Virus record (IMG/VR): IMGVR_UViG_3300045051_000031 | Span: 1 to 29,669 of that record | Direction: 5' to 3' (one strand) | DNA from: a virus | DNA: 29,669 bases | Shown: positions 14,601 through 22,038 of the stretch, piece after piece | Numbering within the stretch: position 1 is the stretch's first letter | Layout: the number at the start of each line of letters is the position of its first letter | Notes under the pieces: generated by a model | Database searches by the model: none | What the model was told of the DNA's origin: nothing | Seen by the model: only the letters and a program-made list of their open reading frames with translations | Program-made: the position numbers and the translations under genes

Positions 14601-14761
14601 GAAATTACAGCAGAAATTACCATGTTGATTGCAAAAGCGGTAACTGCAATTGCTGTTGCTGAATAACCAACAAGTAATGAAGTCGCAATAATAGTGCCTG
14701 CTGAAAAGGCATATGTTGATACTGTGAACAGGCTTAAAAAAGCAACTATAAATTTAAACAT
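11639..14761 (-). CDS. tail tip attachment protein (J-like)
   Basis: This 1040-residue protein has an unusual hydrophobic N-terminus (residues 1-19 and about 25-60), then PPATDNKLPVVYGEAWVGG, the hallmark start of lambda gpJ-like tip proteins. A hub-like region and fibronectin-like stretches follow. The last about 224 residues hold three divergent copies of a β module (TSGQTAFSVTRASGYITD; TSGYEFIFINGTVLNELDY; NAFNLYSNGVILLQGTDYTT), also found at the end of the collagen-like fibre. It would cap the tail and contact the host. I use the ATG at 14761 (TAATG overlap) rather than the TTG at 14773. Confidence 0.85.
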   Translation of the reverse strand: MFKFIVAFLSLFTVSTYAFSAGTIIATSLLVGYSATAIAVTAFAINMVISAVISKAFFSPNQSAGGLAGSSPDVGNRQQIPPATDNKLPVVYGEAWVGGTIIDLSISENNQELYYVLALAEVTGNGGDTITFGDAYWGGKKVTFRPDGYTVASLTDESSGVVDTTVDGKLQFYFYNNGSFSPTNSTQSAITVMQTSGLIYTWDSTKEMTNTAFVIIHLTYSQTANIRGIEQTRFQLTNSRSNTGDVFYDYLTNEVYGGAIPVNQIDITSLTALTTYSNQDFTYTGNEGGTFVQPRFKFNGVIDTKRSIMDNLQDMASCCDCLLKYNEITAKWGVIVQQPTYTVAMDLNDSNMVSAISISPIDLAGSYNIIECKFPDNSVQDTFNTATFDLAEIAPSLLFPNEPVNKMSVSLPLVNNDVQAQYIATRLLKSAREDLQVQVSINYVGIQLEAGDIVTLTSPNYGWTAKPFRVNKIVEQFADDGAVIAKLTLSEFNATVYDDVAITQFQTALNTGISDPTFFGTVPAPVVTAQYPTNTNPLFLVQATTSSSGITQYAEIWYSAFSNPTADQRIFAGTTEIQSSGNPYSINTAMPPVSLANIPSGNWYFFSRMVNSLASSSFSPASTVLAWRPSTFQFTERYLAVAYADDITGSGFSLEPTNKEFYGLINQSGTGVSLTPSDYTWYPAEPNFGTTFYLAYANRTSRKFSFGLGTAVVAGGNGAFVPSNALLFDPSIWSALPLGTNTIDLDKRTGQLTETGTTSVGDGSGELAITNNPDGKIVAQLKPYLDFGGSPTFTGAVANLTVDIYGRVVGFEPPDAFYFTKQSFTATSGQTAFSVTRASGYITDQCWVFQNGCLLDESEYTDSLTTVTLGTGAVSGDIITVISFKSENDSTGVYPSFTRNTVDLTDATSYTASGFTLTSGYEFIFINGTVLNELDYNITDQTISDFPSNMTGKMTIIQWSPDNLGQPNGFPNNIVAFTVVGQTVYSYSYDVNAFNLYSNGVILLQGTDYTTATGTYQLAISPDTTSTVMVQQTFARTGAV

Positions 14762-15195
14762 TACTGTACCCAATTTTCATCTAATTTGGTAAATCCAAAC
14801 TTGCCGTATTTTATATCGGGGCTTGTCACCATTTTTGTTATTGTGAACATTTTTATTCTGTCTTGTGCTTTTAATTGCTTGCCATATTCAACATACGCTT
14901 TTAACAGCCTGTAACCTGTTGTTGTGTTTCTGTATTCAGGTTTCACATACCACGCCAATTCATGTAACGCCAATGTTTTGTTACACCAAATTGTAGGTAC
15001 TATTAAACCCATAATCAAACCCACATTATCTTCAATATAAATAATGCCTTGACCTGCCAAAATGTTGTCTAACAACTGATTCCAATATTCAACATTATCT
15101 AAGTCTTTGTATTGTTCTATATGGCTTTCAGCCCTGAACAACTGCATCATTTCTATTATTTGTGTTTTATCGTATTTTGTCGCTGTTCTAATCAT
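14761..15195 (-). CDS. GNAT-like N-acetyltransferase in the tail module
   Basis: This 144-residue protein has the order of a GNAT fold: MIRTATKYDKTQIIEMMQLF at the N-terminus, ILAGQGIIYIEDNVGLIMGLI (β2-β3), LALHELAWYVKPEYRNTTTGYRLLKAYVEYG (β4, acetyl-CoA loop, α3) and a C-terminal YGKFGFTKLDENW. The pyrophosphate loop RNTTTGYR is a poor match to Q/RxxGxG/A, so activity is uncertain. GNAT proteins do occur in phage tail operons, but their target is generally unknown. It is coupled to both neighbours by one-base overlaps. Confidence 0.75.
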   Translation of the reverse strand: MIRTATKYDKTQIIEMMQLFRAESHIEQYKDLDNVEYWNQLLDNILAGQGIIYIEDNVGLIMGLIVPTIWCNKTLALHELAWYVKPEYRNTTTGYRLLKAYVEYGKQLKAQDRIKMFTITKMVTSPDIKYGKFGFTKLDENWVQ

Positions 15196-15800
15196 TAGCT
15201 ATTAGGGCTTGCACCCTTACCAAAGTAATAGTTGATTGTTGATACAAACGCCACACGGTTCATGCTTGTATCGCCATTATTAAAAAATTGCCAAGAATTA
15301 TCGTTGGTGTATCTGCCTGCGGTACGGTTTTTAAGAATCAACTGAATTGATGATGCTGAAACCGTAATAACGCCAAAAAATTCTCTTGCTTCTTCCATCC
15401 ATTGTTCATTAATGGTAAATGAATTGATATAACCATTAAAGAATTGATACAAACCGCCTGTACCGCCTGATGTAATTAATTCGCCATTAGTATTAAAAAA
15501 ACCATGCCACGCTTCAATCTGTGAACCTTTAACTTCTTGACCCAACACAAAACCTAACATTGCTGTGTCAATACCAACCAATGTAAATGTGGTTTCGTTA
15601 GCCGTTGATTTAATATCTCGTTGGGCATCGCCAACCTTAATAAGCTGACCAACTGCGTTAAATGGCTGTGAATCAACAGCAGGAATTGTTAATGCACTTG
15701 GCGTTGTCGCAAATCGGTAAACTGCTGATGGCGTTGTAACACGCACAAAGTCAGCGTATCTGATGTTATTTGTATTATCAACAGGCGTAATAATGTTCAT
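15195..15800 (-). CDS. distal tail / hub-region minor tail protein
   Basis: This 201-residue β-rich protein begins FVRVTTPSAVYRFATTPSAL, continues with YQFFNGYINSFTINEQWMEE, and ends NRTAGRYTNDNSWQFFNNGDTSMNRVAFV. The C-terminal GRYTN...SMNRVAF pattern is common to minor tail proteins between tape measure and J-like protein (DUF1833/DUF2163-like group). It probably forms part of the distal tail or hub. The exact family is not certain. Confidence 0.6.
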   Translation of the reverse strand: MNIITPVDNTNNIRYADFVRVTTPSAVYRFATTPSALTIPAVDSQPFNAVGQLIKVGDAQRDIKSTANETTFTLVGIDTAMLGFVLGQEVKGSQIEAWHGFFNTNGELITSGGTGGLYQFFNGYINSFTINEQWMEEAREFFGVITVSASSIQLILKNRTAGRYTNDNSWQFFNNGDTSMNRVAFVSTINYYFGKGASPNS

Positions 15801-16477
15801 AACACGCTTTCAAATGCTTGAAACGAACCTGACCAATTAATAAATGAATCATTAGTAATTGGGGTTAGTGTATATGTTGGGTATTCACGCAATATAACAG
15901 GGAATGTAACGCCTGTGTATGTATCGCCACCTAATGAAACAGTTGTTCCAAACTCACCAATAACTGCACCAACAGGGCTTGTTAATGTTGTGATTAAGTT
16001 GCGGTGAACAGGAATGTTTACAGTTGAACCTGACCCACGCAAAACATCAGCAGTTGCAATATAAGCATAACGCCCTACTTGGCAAAAATCACCTGCACGA
16101 ACAATGTATTCACCTGAACCCATAGTTGGCAATGAACCTAATACCAATGTTTTATTTGCACTTGATGTTTGCCATTCACAAGCATCAATTTCTGCACCTG
16201 TCATGTCACCCTGATATTCAATGTAATTCTTCCAACCTGTTGCACCAAAGTTTAGGTACTGTTCAAGGGCTTTGTCAGGAATACGCAATGAATTTAACAA
16301 TGCACGGTTTCTGCTGTAATACAAGTATTGCATTGGCTTCATCTCAAATGCAAAAGGTACAACAGTCAATATTTCTGATGTACTAATTCTTTGGTTACGG
16401 CTAATCATTTGACCAACAAACCTTTGGTCATTGATGCCTACTGATTCGCTAATTGCTAGTATTTGATTTAATGACAT
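15797..16477 (-). CDS. minor tail protein next to the tape measure
   Basis: This is a 226-residue protein with an N-terminal ISESVGINDQRFVGQMISRN segment, a middle rich in aromatic residues (FAFEMKPMQYLYYSRNRALL) and a β-rich C-terminal half that includes GDFCQVGRYAYIATADV. By position, directly after the tape measure, it corresponds to the first distal tail protein (lambda gpM/gpL region), which would cap the tube at the tip. It overlaps the following gene by four bases. No conserved motif gives a firmer assignment. Confidence 0.6.
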   Translation of the reverse strand: MSLNQILAISESVGINDQRFVGQMISRNQRISTSEILTVVPFAFEMKPMQYLYYSRNRALLNSLRIPDKALEQYLNFGATGWKNYIEYQGDMTGAEIDACEWQTSSANKTLVLGSLPTMGSGEYIVRAGDFCQVGRYAYIATADVLRGSGSTVNIPVHRNLITTLTSPVGAVIGEFGTTVSLGGDTYTGVTFPVILREYPTYTLTPITNDSFINWSGSFQAFESVL

Positions 16478-16480
16478 ATA

Positions 16481-18415
16481 TTACCTACTTGCAGGCAAAC
16501 TACGGCTTGCGGATTGATTGGCTGACCAAATTGATTCTTTGTTTTTCATCAAGAATTGCATACCTGATTGGGTATCAATTGCTGATAAGTTTTCTACAAC
16601 AGGGGCATTGTAGTTAATAGTTGTACCATTACCCAATACATTAGATAACTGATGATTAGGAATAATTGTTCCTGCTTGTTTAGGAATAAATAATTCTGCA
16701 CCCCGTTCACCAACTAATGACGGTACGCCCACGGGTGGTTCACCACCATCGGCAAATGCAGGTCCGATATATGCCATTTCACCGCCCAATTGAACAGGTG
16801 AACCGCCCATACCACCACTAAATATACTTCCCAAACCGCTAAACATTTTCATGGCTTGTGACTTTAATTGGATAGCAATAAGGTCTTGAATAACTGATTT
16901 AGTGAAATCTTTAAATGATGCTTTGCCATTGCGTACAAAATTATCAATAGCAGAATTCATGTTTGATGTAATACTGCTAAACATATTGCCTGCCAATGTT
17001 GCACTATCTTGTGCATCTTCAGCAAACTGTCTGAACGCTTTATTCCATCCAAATTCAAATGTGTTTTGTGTTTCTTGAATTCTTCTTGTTTGTTCTTCGG
17101 TCAAAATAGCAAATGATTCACCGCTTAATTCAACTTCTTCCCTAACCTTACGCAACACTTCAACCATTTCGTTTTCACCTTGAATGGTTGCATCAATAAT
17201 TTTTAGGTCAATTTGTGCTAACTGATTTGAAGTTTCTTCCCTAACCTTTAAAACAGCTTCGGCAATTTGCTTTTCTTTTGTTGCTAAACCGTTTAATTCA
17301 GCCCTTAGTTTTGCCTGCTGTAAATTTGATTCTTGTTGTTTCTCAAACTCATTAGTAATTTGTTTGGCTTTTTCCAAACTCTCGGCAAGTTTCTTAGCTT
17401 TTTCAGCTTCAGGGTCTTTTGCTTCTTTAACATCACGCCCACCAAACGGGGTGTTTGTCATTTTTTTGGTTTCGTATATTTCACCGCTTAGTATTTTTCT
17501 TGCGAATTCTTCATCTTCCGCAACCATCTTTTGCATTTTTTCTTTGTGTTCTTTGTAGTCTTTTTCAATTTCTTTGAAATTACCACTAAACACATTAGAC
17601 ATTGTTCTGCCTAAAAACTTGAAATCTTCAATCAAGGCAACAACAACTGTTGATGTGTATTTAACTAAAATTGCAATGGTTTCTGTGGCAACCTTAATGC
17701 CACCCATAAACAATTTCATAACACCTTCATTTTTTGCTAACGCATCAAACATTTCATTTAATGCAGGCAACGCATTTTTTGTAAATTCCAATACAAATTT
17801 ATTCGTTGTCTTTTCTAATTTGTCAGTCAATTCTCCTGCTTGCCTAATTGCTTGTGCATACTGTTCAAATTCTTTTCTGCTTTCTTTTGAACCGTTTGCC
17901 ATCTCACGCCAATCAACGCCTTTTGATGCTTTACCAAACATTTCCATAGCTAAAGCATTACGCCTAATTGGGTCATCAATTTCAGCTAAAGCACTAATTG
18001 TTTTATCTAGCAAATCTTGTTGATTAAGTTTTGCAATATCGTTTAAAGATACGCCAATTTTGGCAAACGCTTGTTGGGCTTGCAATGAACCATTTGATGC
18101 TTCATCAACTTTGTTAGTAAAACTTGATAACAGTCTGCCTGCCATGTCAGCTTTACCACCGTTTTGTTGAAGTGCTGAACTTAATGCTAATACTGATTCA
18201 ACTGCTAAGTCATTGGCAACGGCTGTGTCTGCAACTGCATCAGCGTATTGCAATGCTTTGTATGTTGCACCTGCAAATGCCACGCCTGCAATGGTGGCAA
18301 ACTTTGGCATTTGTGCAGAGATTTGGTCAATTTTACGGTTAGCATCGGCAATGCCCTTTTGGAATTCAGCAGAATCCAAACCTAGTACAACGCCCAACCT
18401 TGCTAACATTGCCAT
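16481..18415 (-). CDS. tail tape measure protein
   Basis: This 644-residue protein has an N-terminal GVVLGLDSAEFQKGIADANR start typical of lambda-like tape measures. It then has an alanine-rich helical domain, a hydrophobic segment near residues 235-260, a long charged coiled-coil (residues about 340-460), and a C-terminal Tape_meas_lam_C-like domain (SFKDFTKSVIQDLIAIQLKS, followed by glycine-rich FSGLGSIFSGGMGG and PSLVGERGAELFIPKQ). At about 1.5 Å per residue it implies a tail near 95-100 nm. It follows the G/GT chaperone gene, the standard order in long-tailed phages. Confidence 0.9.
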   Translation of the reverse strand: MAMLARLGVVLGLDSAEFQKGIADANRKIDQISAQMPKFATIAGVAFAGATYKALQYADAVADTAVANDLAVESVLALSSALQQNGGKADMAGRLLSSFTNKVDEASNGSLQAQQAFAKIGVSLNDIAKLNQQDLLDKTISALAEIDDPIRRNALAMEMFGKASKGVDWREMANGSKESRKEFEQYAQAIRQAGELTDKLEKTTNKFVLEFTKNALPALNEMFDALAKNEGVMKLFMGGIKVATETIAILVKYTSTVVVALIEDFKFLGRTMSNVFSGNFKEIEKDYKEHKEKMQKMVAEDEEFARKILSGEIYETKKMTNTPFGGRDVKEAKDPEAEKAKKLAESLEKAKQITNEFEKQQESNLQQAKLRAELNGLATKEKQIAEAVLKVREETSNQLAQIDLKIIDATIQGENEMVEVLRKVREEVELSGESFAILTEEQTRRIQETQNTFEFGWNKAFRQFAEDAQDSATLAGNMFSSITSNMNSAIDNFVRNGKASFKDFTKSVIQDLIAIQLKSQAMKMFSGLGSIFSGGMGGSPVQLGGEMAYIGPAFADGGEPPVGVPSLVGERGAELFIPKQAGTIIPNHQLSNVLGNGTTINYNAPVVENLSAIDTQSGMQFLMKNKESIWSANQSASRSLPASR

Positions 18416-18417
18416 TT

Positions 18418-19241
18418 TTATTTCCCTTCAAATAGGTTTTGTGGGGCATTGGGGGCAATCTTCATAAATTGCTTCAATGATTCACTAACCTGTCTTGCCT
18501 TTTCTTCAGCAGATAACGGTGGATAAATGTAGTCGTATGCTTTCGGTATTATGTCTTGTAATTTGTACGCCATTTGATTACCTGACCTCATGTAATTGTA
18601 AACCGCCCCCGTCAAACAGCCAAGCACTTCTAGCAAACCTTTGTTACCAATTACCCCATCAGCATACATAATACATATATCGCTAAATGTTTCTTCATCA
18701 ACTGAATAAGGGTCAGTACCATTTGCGGTTAAATACGCCTTAACCTGCCTGCGTACTGACCCTGTTATTTTCCCTTTTGCACCTCGTACTGAATTGATAC
18801 AACACGGCTGATTTCTTCCATTATCTGCATTTGAATTGGGAATGGGAATAATTCTTCAATCATTTCGTATGTAATGGTGTTCATGTCAAACCCATCTTCT
18901 TCAGGCACTAGCAGTTTAAAAAACTCTGTAATGCGTTGTTCTGCAATGGCTTTATTCTTTGCGGTTTCTCTCATTGACCTGTTATCAACAAGAATATCAT
19001 CATCAGTAAATACAATACCTTCAATATTGTTATCTTTTTGTAATTCTTTTGTTATATCTTGGTAATACTTTTCAATCTTTTCTTCATCAACCGTTTTCAT
19101 GCGTTCTTGCATGATTTCAAATTCTACGGTCAACGGCACTTTAACTTTAAATGTGTGACCGCCCAATTCAAAAGAACGAACCCGTACAGATTCTTTCTTT
19201 TTAACAAAATCTTTACCTAGTGCATTAGCTAAACTGTTCAT
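18418..19241 (-). CDS. tail assembly chaperone GT, -1 frameshift product (about 274 aa)
   Basis: The second frame has no proper start for most of its length. A -1 slip on GGGAAAA (18768-18774), just before the G stop, joins the 158-residue G part to 33 residues read across the gap (ITGSVRRQVKAYLTANGTDP and on) and then to MYADGVIGNK onwards, ending at 18418. The total of about 274 residues is close to lambda gpGT. In long-tailed phages the T extension binds the tail tube protein while G coats the tape measure. An internal ATG at 18669 exists but has no convincing ribosome binding site. Confidence 0.85.
18709..18774 (-). promoter_or_regulatory. programmed -1 frameshift signal
   Basis: On the minus strand the slippery heptamer G GGA AAA (18768-18774) is in the zero frame and is directly followed by the UAA stop. 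Four bases later AGGGTCAGTAC (18753-18763) pairs perfectly with GTACTGACCCT (18709-18719), 11 bp. Inside the loop GGTTAA and TTAACC (18727-18732, 18740-18745) form a second 6-bp stem. Slippery site, spacer and downstream structure together form a classic frameshift element. Confidence 0.85.
18765..19241 (-). CDS. tail assembly chaperone G
   Basis: This 158-residue protein is encoded between the HK97 gp10-like gene and the tape measure, the place of gpG in lambda-type tails. It is acidic and helical with a β start (VRVRSFELGGHTFKVKVPL), central helices (EFEIMQERMKTVDEEKIEKY) and a FPIQMQIMEEISRVVSIQY end helix. Such proteins bind the tape measure during tail assembly and leave before the tail is complete. 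Most translation should stop here, with a minority frameshifting to GT. Confidence 0.85.
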   Translation of the reverse strand: MNSLANALGKDFVKKKESVRVRSFELGGHTFKVKVPLTVEFEIMQERMKTVDEEKIEKYYQDITKELQKDNNIEGIVFTDDDILVDNRSMRETAKNKAIAEQRITEFFKLLVPEEDGFDMNTITYEMIEELFPFPIQMQIMEEISRVVSIQYEVQKGK

Positions 19242-19244
19242 GTC

Positions 19245-19772
19245 TTATTTTCCTTTTGTGTTTCGTGCTTTGTATTTATTTAAAGCTGTTCTCAATGTTT
19301 CAGCCAAATCATCAATAACTGCTGTTGCCTGACTTTCTAGTGCAGGTCGTAAATAAGGTTTTGACGGTACATTTGCCGTTCCCAACTCCATAGCAATTGC
19401 ACGGGCATCACTTTGAATACCAACCTGCTTGATGTTACTTTTTGTGTTCTTTAAATTGTGAAACTTTGTCTTTGCCAATACTCTACTTGGTGCAGTTGTT
19501 ACTGTTGCAATAACCGCATCTTTTTCATTTACATACTTTGAGTTTTTATCACGCTTTGTTGGCTTTCTTGCTTCAATACGCAATGATGCCCTTAACGCAC
19601 CTGTATCGGTTGGTACTAAAGATTTGGCTGTACTTAAAACAGGTTTAAATGCTTCCCTAACGCCACGCTGTAAAATTTTCTTTTGGTCTTTTTCACCAAA
19701 ATCGTTAGATAATTCGGCAAGCACATCTTTTAATTCTTGTGCCCCTTCTAACTTCCATCTTACCGATGACAT
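19245..19772 (-). CDS. HK97 gp10-like tail completion protein
   Basis: This is a 175-residue basic protein with VRWKLEGAQELKDVLAELS at the start, SLVPTDTGALRASLRI in the middle and AIAMELGTANVPSKPYLRPALES near the end. The P-x-DTG-x-L-R-x-S and E-x-GT...P-x-(P/Y)-F/Y-L-RPA patterns define the HK97 gp10-like family, a head-tail joining or tail completion protein. It starts by overlapping the stop of the 74-aa gene by one base. Confidence 0.85.
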   Translation of the reverse strand: MSSVRWKLEGAQELKDVLAELSNDFGEKDQKKILQRGVREAFKPVLSTAKSLVPTDTGALRASLRIEARKPTKRDKNSKYVNEKDAVIATVTTAPSRVLAKTKFHNLKNTKSNIKQVGIQSDARAIAMELGTANVPSKPYLRPALESQATAVIDDLAETLRTALNKYKARNTKGK

Positions 19773-19996
19773 TACTCACCCTTAACAAGTTTGTTGTAAA
19801 TGGCGTTGTTTAGCTTGTAAGCATAGTCCGCCACTTCTTCAGGTGTCATTTTGTCTGCGTGTAGTTTGGCAATTTCATACGCTGTATGAATACCTGCAAT
19901 ACGCTGTTGTTGAAACCCAAACCAATTTTTAACGCCTGAATTGGCATGGGTAACAATGAAATTTAATAGGTCGTTTGAATTATTTATTTGTGTCAT
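19772..19996 (-). CDS. hypothetical protein in the tail module (74 aa)
   Basis: This is a 74-residue, mostly helical protein (LLNFIVTHANSGVKNWFGFQ, RIAGIHTAYEIAKLHADKM, TPEEVADYAYKLNNAIYNKL). It lies just after the terminator that follows the major tail protein and is coupled to the gp10-like gene. I recognise no family. A minor assembly role is possible by position only. Confidence 0.6.
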   Translation of the reverse strand: MTQINNSNDLLNFIVTHANSGVKNWFGFQQQRIAGIHTAYEIAKLHADKMTPEEVADYAYKLNNAIYNKLVKGE

Positions 19997-20002
19997 ATCG
20001 TG

Positions 20003-20024
20003 TAAAACCCCCTTTCGGGGGCTA
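20003..20024 (-). terminator. terminator after the major tail protein gene
   Basis: On the minus strand, AGCCCCC-GAAA-GGGGGTTTT forms a stem with a GAAA tetraloop about 5 nt after the stop codon. The T-run is only four long, so read-through into the rest of the tail genes is expected. It would boost tube protein relative to downstream genes. Confidence 0.7.
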
Positions 20025-20029
20025 TTTAA

Positions 20030-20554
20030 TTAAGAGTTTGTTGACCAACCGTATGAGTTACCGCCAACAGGGTGCAATGTGAACATAAATTTGCCCTCTG
20101 CTGATGGTGACATATCCCATTGCATACCGCCAACCATAGCGTTAAACGCATAAGCAACTGTGTCTGTACCGTCATAAACAGCAACAACATAGGTGCGTAC
20201 ATTTACGCCACCATAGCCGTCATCACGGATTTGCAACATTGCAGGGTCGGCAGGATTCCAAGCACAAGTAATGTTCATTGAAGTTACTTGATTTTGTGTA
20301 GTAATCTTTGCACCTGTTCTTGCACCTGCTACTGAATAGCTTGCAACAGCATCGTCAGCACCAAAGGCAGGGATAGCTTCAACGGGTACTGCCATGCCTG
20401 CTGTACCTGCACCGCCTGCGGTTGTACCAACAATGTTAGCAACCTGACCTGTCCATGTTGACAATTGTGCATCAGTTAAAGGTGTTGGGGTTACATCGTC
20501 TTGCATCCAAAGGGTTGCTGTATAACCTGCTAATACTTTATTAATAAGTGCCAT
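20030..20554 (-). CDS. major tail (tube) protein
   Basis: This is a 174-residue β-rich protein with a G/A/T-rich composition. It has a GYTATLWMQDD start, a long polar loop, the SVAGARTGAKITTQNQVTSM segment, DPAMLQIRDDGYGG, and a C-terminal FMFTLHPVGG. Size, composition and place between the tail terminator and chaperone genes fit a lambda gpV or HK97-type tube protein that forms stacked hexamers. A GNSYGWSTNS tail ends it. A terminator directly behind it suggests strong expression. No added Ig-like domain is seen. Confidence 0.85.
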   Translation of the reverse strand: MALINKVLAGYTATLWMQDDVTPTPLTDAQLSTWTGQVANIVGTTAGGAGTAGMAVPVEAIPAFGADDAVASYSVAGARTGAKITTQNQVTSMNITCAWNPADPAMLQIRDDGYGGVNVRTYVVAVYDGTDTVAYAFNAMVGGMQWDMSPSAEGKFMFTLHPVGGNSYGWSTNS

Positions 20555-20595
20555 TTTGAATATTCCTATAAAAAGATTTAAAAGATTCTGTCTTG

Positions 20596-21018
20596 TTAAG
20601 TTAGAACATCAAGCTGACAATCAAGTATTATTTGATGCAACTTAATTTCATTGTCATAAGTATTGTATAACCAATCTACATCCGCTTTGGCTAACCAAAA
20701 ACCGTTTGTGGCAGGGTTGCCAAACATTCCTGAATAACCATGTAATGATTGTAATATGGTATTGCTTAAATTAAAAGCCGTGTCCATATCTTTTGAAAAA
20801 ACATTGATTTGAAACACGGGTCTGTCAATACCCTTGTTATTTTTGTCTTGCCCCGTATAAACAGGCTGATGCACATTACGCAACTGCCATGTCAAAAACT
20901 GCGGTTGTGTTGCCCAATTCCTATTGAAATTAGCGTACACGGGTATCGGGTCAACAATTTCAGATAACTGATATTGAATACATTGTGCGTAAACTGACGG
21001 ATTCTGTTGTGTACTCAT
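20596..21018 (-). CDS. tail terminator / completion protein (DUF3168-like)
   Basis: This is a 140-residue protein with the DUF3168-like order: an N-terminal helix (VYAQCIQYQLSEI), a β segment with PVFQINVFSKDMDTAFNLSN, a helix leading to LQSLHGYSG, and a C-terminal strand pair ending HQIILDCQLDVLT. These proteins form a hexamer ending the tail tube and joining it to the head. It overlaps the upstream head-closure gene as ATGA. Confidence 0.75.
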   Translation of the reverse strand: MSTQQNPSVYAQCIQYQLSEIVDPIPVYANFNRNWATQPQFLTWQLRNVHQPVYTGQDKNNKGIDRPVFQINVFSKDMDTAFNLSNTILQSLHGYSGMFGNPATNGFWLAKADVDWLYNTYDNEIKLHQIILDCQLDVLT

Positions 21019-21359
21019 ACTGTCGTTTCAGGGTCATTTCTGTAACACAATAATGTGATTTTCATGCGGTCATTGCTTTCACGCACATCCGTCACACGCC
21101 AATTATTGCCACGCCAAGTAATGCTGTATTCGTTTTGATGGTCAACTATACGCTTAATGTTAGGCGTATAGTTAAAAGTCAAATTAACCAAGTCTTGATA
21201 AACACGGTATTTTTCAGAAATCCTTACCGCATTTGATACATCATGAACCAATGCCCTTGATGTAAACAAAGGCGTTTCAGTCGTTGTGTACTCGCCAAAA
21301 GTATCAACCCCGTTGGTTACTTCATTAATTGTTGTATTTTCGTATCTAACGATGCCCAT
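21015..21359 (-). CDS. head-tail joining protein (head closure type)
   Basis: This is a 114-residue β-barrel-like protein with FTSRALVHDVSNAVRISEKY, VYQDLVNLTFNYTPNIKRIV and ITWRGNNWRVTDVRESNDRM, ending in a short ITLLCYRND strand. The WRGNNWRVTDV...R...I-T-L-L pattern matches SPP1 gp16-like / phage head-tail joining proteins, which plug the connector after packaging. It is coupled to both neighbours. Confidence 0.8.
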   Translation of the reverse strand: MGIVRYENTTINEVTNGVDTFGEYTTTETPLFTSRALVHDVSNAVRISEKYRVYQDLVNLTFNYTPNIKRIVDHQNEYSITWRGNNWRVTDVRESNDRMKITLLCYRNDPETTV

Positions 21360-22024
21360 TACATCACCAATGGTTTATATGGTCTAAGCAATTGGGCAAC
21401 GCCAAACGGTATTTCGTGCATGATGCGTTCATTACTGTTTGAACGATTGTTATACAAATGTGTTAATAGCAACAAACCTGCCTGTTGAATTACAGGGTAG
21501 TTTGCCAACGGTGAACGGGCTGTTGTGTACTCAACTACCAACGGATTAGAAACCTGCGTACTAATCGTTGACGGCATTGAATTTAAGATAATCTTGTTGC
21601 CTGTTGAATCGTACTGATAACTTGATGATGCCAAAGTTTGCAATACTGACGGAATATCACCATTCCAAAACTTAACGGAATTGATAGTTACGCCAACTTG
21701 ACCTGTTTGATTCTGCGTTGTTTCAGGCAAATCCAAAGTTAATGCCGTGCCTGCAACAGCAGGGTTGCCATAAAACACACGGTATTGCGTTGGGAATATT
21801 GCCATTCCCAAATAATCTTCAATTGCCATGCGTGTCGCAATTTCTAACCCTTGCAGGTAGGCATCTTGGCTTTCATCTTCAAACAGGTTTAACTGATTGG
21901 TGATTTGGTCAAGTGTCAACCATGCCGTTACAAAATCCCTGCCAATTTGTTCAACCTTTTCATAGTTGAACGGATTGCGGTTTTGTGTAAGGTTTGGGGC
22001 AATACCTAAATAATCGCTTGCCAT
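21359..22024 (-). CDS. head-tail connector protein (gp6-like)
   Basis: This 221-residue protein has an N-terminal helical part with AWLTLDQITNQLNLFEDESQ and EIATRMAIEDYLGMAIFPTQ. It continues through a β-rich middle (LDLPETTQNQTGQVGVTINS, PLVVEYTTARS) to a final helix (IQQAGLLLLTHLYNNRS). This is the usual layout of HK97 gp6-like connectors (the phiE125 gp8 type), which form a ring under the portal. It lies where expected, between capsid and head-closure genes. Confidence 0.8.
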   Translation of the reverse strand: MASDYLGIAPNLTQNRNPFNYEKVEQIGRDFVTAWLTLDQITNQLNLFEDESQDAYLQGLEIATRMAIEDYLGMAIFPTQYRVFYGNPAVAGTALTLDLPETTQNQTGQVGVTINSVKFWNGDIPSVLQTLASSSYQYDSTGNKIILNSMPSTISTQVSNPLVVEYTTARSPLANYPVIQQAGLLLLTHLYNNRSNSNERIMHEIPFGVAQLLRPYKPLVM

Positions 22025-22038
22025 GATTTAACCTTTAA

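Noticed and set aside
18418-18669. The 83-aa ORF as an independent gene starting at 18669
   Set aside because: The same frame is open 33 codons further upstream, exactly to the slippery site, and no good ribosome binding site precedes the ATG. It is better read as the T part of a frameshift product.
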